8,254 nucleotides of DNA from Erysipelotrichaceae bacterium. Its GTDB lineage: Bacteria > Bacillota_I > Bacilli_A > Erysipelotrichales > Erysipelotrichaceae. Below are positions 5,368 through 8,254 of this stretch, in pieces (the stretch's first letter is position 1; every line of letters starts with the position of its first letter). The stretch is taken from NCBI GenBank assembly GCA_900770275.1, contig CAAGJS010000297.1, forward strand, positions 1 through 8,254. The letters run 5' to 3'. The notes under the pieces are model-generated. The model saw only the letters and a list, made by a program, of their open reading frames with translations. It was not told where the DNA came from and made no database searches. The position numbers were made by a program, and so were the translations under genes.

Positions 5368-7651
5368 AGCGATCCAGAATACCGACCGCCTTCAGAACAT
5401 CCTTAACTTCACTGACCGGAACAATGTTCAGCTTCTTCTTCACTTCCTCCGGAACCTCGTCGAGATCATCGATGTTATCCTTCGGGATGAAGACCGTCTT
5501 GACACCGGCTCTCTGCGCCGCCATCAGCTTCTCAGGCAGACCGCCGATCGGCATCACATTGCCGCGCAGCGATACTTCACCGGTCATCGCATATTCACCA
5601 GACACACGCTTGCCCGTCAGTAACGATGCCAGCGCCGTCGTCAGCGTAATGCCAGCCGAAGGTCCATCCTTCTTGACGGCACCTTCCGGAACATGGACAT
5701 GAAGATCATGATCCTTGAGCTGCTCCGCCTCCTTCGGGAACATGGATTTAACCAGCGACAGAGCGATCTGTACCGACTCCTTCATCACATCGCCCAGCTG
5801 ACCCGTAACGATCAAACGACCGCTGCCAACCGTGAGAAGAGACTCGATGAAGAGAATTTCGCCGCCCGCCTGTGTCCAGGCAAGACCCGTCACAACGCCA
5901 GGCTTCTTCGGAGCCAGAACATGTTCATGATGAATCGGGTGCATGTCCATGTAGTGCTGCAGATTGCTTGTCGTAATTCTGAGCGTCGTCTTACGTCCCT
6001 TGGCGATTTCCACCGCCGCCGAACGGCACAGCGTCTCAAGGCGCTTCTGCAAACCACGGACACCGCCCTCCATCGTATAGTCACTGATGATGGAGCGGAT
6101 CGCGGAATCCGTTACCGTCATATCCTTGGCCTTGATGCCCATTTTCGCACGTGCCTTCGGAAGAAGGTGACGCTTAGCGATCTGGAACTTGTCCGCCGCC
6201 GTATAGCCATTGAACTCAATGATCTCCATACGGTCCAGCAGCGGCGCCGGAATCGAATCCAGCGTATTCGCCGTGCAGATAAACAGCACATCACTCAGAT
6301 CATACGGAACATTCAGATAGTGATCCGTAAAGGTATTGTTCTGCTCCGGATCCAATACCTCAAGCAGAGCGCTGCTCGGATCCCCTTCATAGGAGACGCC
6401 AAGCTTATCGATCTCATCCAGCACCATCACCGGATTACTTGCGCCAGCCTTGGCGATACCATCCATGATCCGGCCCGGCATAGCGCCGATATACGTCCGA
6501 CGATGGCCGCGGATATCGGCCTCATCACGCACACCGCCCAGAGCGACACGCACGTACGGACGATCGAGAGCCTTTGCGATCGATTTACCGATACTCGTCT
6601 TGCCCGTACCAGGTGCACCGACGAAGAGAAGAATGGAACCGGACTGTTTCTTGTTCAGGTCCATGACCGCAATCTGCTGAAGGACACGTTCCTTCACCTT
6701 CTTCAGCCCATAGTGGTCCTCATTGAGAATTGCCTCCGCCTTGTTCAGATCGATCGGCTTCATCTCCGCCTTTTTCCAGGAGAGCGAAGTCATGAAGTCG
6801 AGGTAGTTATACAGGTTTCCGTACTCTGGCGAATTCTGACCTTCCTGCTTCATGCGGGAAAGAACCTTGTCTGCCTCGCGGCGGGCCGTCTCATTCATGC
6901 CCGACTCTTCGATCTTCTTCTGAAGCTTGCGGACATCGGTGATATTCTCCGGGTGCATCTGGTCGAGCTCCTGCTGCAGATATTCCATCTGCTTGCGGAT
7001 CGCCTGTTCACGATACGCCTTCTGGTTATCGTTCTCCTGCGCCTGTTCCGCCTCATTGGTAACGACCGCCGGTTCCGTAAACTGGTAGACTGCCTTCTCA
7101 ATCAGGTCCGTCTGCTGGGAACGGGAGTCTGCCGCAAGAATCGCATAGCGGCCCTCCGCATTGAGCGACAGCCACTGGCTCGTCATCACGGCCAGCTCAC
7201 TGATGGAGTCAAACTGATTGACCCAGCCCCGTGCCATCTGTGCCCATGGCGAAGCAGAAAGGGAACGGACCAGCGCACTCTTCATCTGTTCCAGGCGGCG
7301 CTGCTCATCCTCGAGCGGAAGATCCTCTTTGTAGGGCTTGCGGATCATGGACTCAACGTTGATGGAATGATCCTCATTGAACGTAAGCGACTCCACCTTC
7401 ACACGGGCATCGGCCTTGATTTCAATATATCCATTGGAGCTGACCTCACCCACACTTGCCGTAACACCAAGCGGATAGAACACATCTGCCGTATAATCCT
7501 TCGACTCCACCTGGTTCTTCTTGATCAGGAAAATCAGGCGGTCGCCGCTGACAGGGTCCTGGCCGCTCAGCTGTTTGTAGTTTTCACTTGTCATGTAGAA
7601 CACGGTTCCCGGAAGAACCAGTGTGTTATATACAGGAACTATCTGTGCCAT
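5366..7651 (-). CDS. lon: ATP-dependent protease Lon (LonA type)
   Basis: The protein has 761 residues, close to the usual 770-785. Lon is a cytoplasmic hexameric AAA+ serine protease that degrades misfolded and selected regulatory proteins. Residues 1-190 are the substrate-binding LON domain. Residues 200-275 form a charged coiled-coil linker (KQMEYLQQELDQM). Walker A GAPGTGKT is at 345-352 and Walker B VMVLDE at 408-413. The sensor region CTANTLDSIP is near 459-468, and ALLEVLDPEQN near 428-438. The protease domain begins about 585, with catalytic Ser665 in KDGPSAGIT and Lys708 in PIGGLPEKLMA. All catalytic residues are present. ATG 7649-7651 has AAAGGAGG 6 bases upstream. The CIRCE operator 45 bases upstream implies repression by HrcA and induction by heat or unfolded protein. 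rarA follows in the same unit. Confidence 0.98.
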   Translation of the reverse strand: MAQIVPVYNTLVLPGTVFYMTSENYKQLSGQDPVSGDRLIFLIKKNQVESKDYTADVFYPLGVTASVGEVSSNGYIEIKADARVKVESLTFNEDHSINVESMIRKPYKEDLPLEDEQRRLEQMKSALVRSLSASPWAQMARGWVNQFDSISELAVMTSQWLSLNAEGRYAILAADSRSQQTDLIEKAVYQFTEPAVVTNEAEQAQENDNQKAYREQAIRKQMEYLQQELDQMHPENITDVRKLQKKIEESGMNETARREADKVLSRMKQEGQNSPEYGNLYNYLDFMTSLSWKKAEMKPIDLNKAEAILNEDHYGLKKVKERVLQQIAVMDLNKKQSGSILLFVGAPGTGKTSIGKSIAKALDRPYVRVALGGVRDEADIRGHRRTYIGAMPGRIMDGIAKAGASNPVMVLDEIDKLGVSYEGDPSSALLEVLDPEQNNTFTDHYLNVPYDLSDVLFICTANTLDSIPAPLLDRMEIIEFNGYTAADKFQIAKRHLLPKARAKMGIKAKDMTVTDSAIRSIISDYTMEGGVRGLQKRLETLCRSAAVEIAKGRKTTLRITTSNLQHYMDMHPIHHEHVLAPKKPGVVTGLAWTQAGGEILFIESLLTVGSGRLIVTGQLGDVMKESVQIALSLVKSMFPKEAEQLKDHDLHVHVPEGAVKKDGPSAGITLTTALASLLTGKRVSGEYAMTGEVSLRGNVMPIGGLPEKLMAAQRAGVKTVFIPKDNIDDLDEVPEEVKKKLNIVPVSEVKDVLKAVGILDR

Positions 7652-7696
7652 AGAAAGCCTCCTTTCGGCTGTAATGAAAAATGGTTCGTATATAAT

Positions 7697-7723
7697 CTAG
7701 CACTCTTGTAAAGCGAGTGCTAG
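7697..7723. promoter_or_regulatory. CIRCE element (HrcA operator) upstream of lon
   Basis: Two perfect 9-base inverted arms, CTAGCACTC and GAGTGCTAG, are separated by exactly 9 bases. The known consensus is TTAGCACTC-N9-GAGTGCTAA. Only the outermost base pair differs, and symmetrically, so pairing is kept. It lies 45 bases upstream of the lon start, next to an AT-rich stretch (7687-7696) that probably holds the lon -10 region, although no clear -35 box could be fixed. It is too far from the tRNA promoter to be likely to control that gene. Confidence 0.93.
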
Positions 7724-7748
7724 CACTTTATTCGTTAAACTGCTAAGC

Positions 7749-7777
7749 TTGCCCAAACAGCCTTCGTGGCATAGAAT
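7749..7777 (+). promoter_or_regulatory. Promoter of tRNA-Leu
   Basis: TTGCCC at 7749-7754 (four of six matches) and TAGAAT at 7772-7777 (five of six) are separated by 17 bases. The expected transcription start at about 7784-7786 coincides with the 5' end of the tRNA, so the 5' leader would be almost absent. Confidence 0.6.
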
Positions 7778-7785
7778 GAATGCAC

Positions 7786-7872
7786 GGCCCAGTGATGGAA
7801 TTGGTAGACGTAGGGGACTCAAAATCCCCCGGCAGCGATGCCGTGCCGGTTCGAGTCCGGCCTGGGCCACCA
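7786..7872 (+). tRNA. tRNA-Leu (anticodon CAA)
   Basis: This is an 87-base tRNA decoding UUG. The acceptor stem GGCCCAG pairs with CTGGGCC (7862-7868). The D arm contains AATTGGTAGAC. The anticodon stem GGGGA/TCCCC encloses the loop CTCAAAA, giving CAA at positions 34-36. The long class II variable arm CGGC-AGCGAT-GCCG is diagnostic for Leu among these. The T arm GCCGG-TTCGAGT-CCGGC follows. Discriminator A and an encoded CCA end the gene. Confidence 0.97.
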
Positions 7873-7885
7873 TAGCCAATCACGC

Positions 7886-7928
7886 AGCAGGAGCTAACAA
7901 CAAACATCAGCTCCTGCTTTTCTAATTT
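7886..7928 (+). terminator. Intrinsic terminator after tRNA-Leu
   Basis: A perfect 10-bp stem pairs AGCAGGAGCT (7886-7895) with AGCTCCTGCT (7909-7918) across a 13-base loop. It is followed by TTTTCTAATTT. It ends the single tRNA transcript and separates it from the next gene. Confidence 0.85.
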
Positions 7929-7985
7929 CCCGTGCAATACAGATCGCCATCAATGTCGCCGTGTATCTCTTCAGTTACCCCAAAA

Positions 7986-7994
7986 TGCTATAAT
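7986..7994 (+). promoter_or_regulatory. Extended -10 promoter of the FakA-like gene
   Basis: TGCTATAAT is a perfect TGn plus TATAAT extended -10. No -35 box is recognisable at 16-18 bases upstream. Transcription would start near 8001, about 20 bases before the start codon. Confidence 0.6.
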
Positions 7995-8021
7995 CAGCAC
8001 GAACAGAGGAGAATCTGATTT

Positions 8022-8254
8022 ATGGAACAGCTTGAATTCAAGTTTGATACACAGCTTCTCATCGACGGCAGGAACCTGTCCGAAGATGACATCCACGACT
8101 ATATTCTTTCCCACTTCAAGGGCGACTGCCTGCTCGTTGTCGGCGACGATACGCTGATCAAGATTCACTTCCACACCAACGAGCCGTGGAAGATCCTCGA
8201 ATATGGCCAGTCCATCGGCGACATCTATGACGTCGTCGTCGAAAACATGCAGCG
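8022..8254 (+). CDS. FakA middle-domain-like protein lacking the kinase domain (3' end beyond window)
   Basis: Seventy-seven codons are visible and the frame stays open at the edge. Start ATG 8022-8024 has GAGGAG 10 bases upstream, and an extended -10 promoter precedes it. The sequence (GDCLLVVGDDTLIKIHFHTNEPWKIL in parts, ending VVVENM) aligns well by eye with the middle domain of FakA/YloV fatty acid kinase subunit A. There GDSLLV, VKVHVHT, PGKV and KVENMREQ are typical. In FakA this domain follows an N-terminal DAK2 nucleotide-binding domain of about 200 residues; here the protein begins directly at it. The HxHT pair is kept, but the Cys of the FakA YCTEF motif aligns with Gln3. It may be a stand-alone accessory domain, or carry the FakA C-terminal domain beyond the window. 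Kinase activity is not expected from the visible part. Confidence 0.8.
   Translation, partial: MEQLEFKFDTQLLIDGRNLSEDDIHDYILSHFKGDCLLVVGDDTLIKIHFHTNEPWKILEYGQSIGDIYDVVVENMQ

Noticed and set aside
7691..7696. TATAAT on the plus strand next to CIRCE as a promoter for the tRNA
   Set aside because: There is no -35 box or TGn, and a better-spaced promoter (7749-7777) ends at the tRNA 5' end. The AT-rich stretch more likely serves lon on the minus strand.
5693..7711. A 672-codon open frame on the plus strand, antisense to lon
   Set aside because: It runs against the intact lon gene, has Arg/His/Leu-rich low-sense composition, no family motif and no ribosome binding site. It is a by-product of lon codon bias.
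7743..7937. Short minus-strand frames across the tRNA-Leu gene, including one with a 'GPGRTRTGTA' stretch
   Set aside because: This is the usual spurious translation of a tRNA complement; the tRNA structure is complete.

Overview
The window reads as chromosomal DNA from a Gram-positive bacterium of the Bacillota. Evidence for this is the strong AGGAGG-type ribosome binding sites, sigma-A style promoters, a CIRCE operator, a CCA-encoding tRNA gene and a FakA-like domain. Base composition is moderate. UGA is a stop here, since Trp is encoded by TGG throughout lon and rarA, so this is not a mycoplasma-type code. The gene set would fit the Erysipelotrichia and relatives, but that placement is inference. 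No phage, insertion sequence, CRISPR array or rRNA is visible.

Layout from left to right. (1) On the minus strand at 49-570 is a small basic protein with a histone H1-like Lys/Ala/Pro repeat fused to a small globular domain. (2) Divergent from it at 674-2137 is a two-domain NAD(P)H-hydrate repair enzyme whose epimerase half looks degenerate. It ends at a long hairpin at 2147-2207 that can terminate transcription from both sides. (3) A minus-strand pair follows: a 44-residue membrane microprotein (3193-3327) and, overlapping its stop codon by 4 bases, a membrane-anchored alpha/beta hydrolase (2210-3196). A divergent TetR-family regulator (3448-3984) faces them, with a likely operator and divergent promoters between. 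(4) A minus-strand unit holds lon (5366-7651) and then rarA (3998-5353), only 12 bases apart. It is headed by a textbook CIRCE (HrcA) operator at 7697-7723 and closed by a hairpin shared with tetR. (5) On the plus strand are tRNA-Leu(CAA) at 7786-7872, with its own promoter and terminator, and then the start of a FakA-middle-domain-like protein running off the window.

The most coherent functional story is the HrcA-controlled lon-rarA pair, which would place the ATP-dependent protease Lon and a replication-fork AAA+ ATPase in one heat/protein-damage regulated unit. The second is the TetR / microprotein / anchored hydrolase module, which looks like a small self-contained, ligand-responsive envelope system. 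The remaining genes are housekeeping or small accessory proteins with unusual domain make-up.
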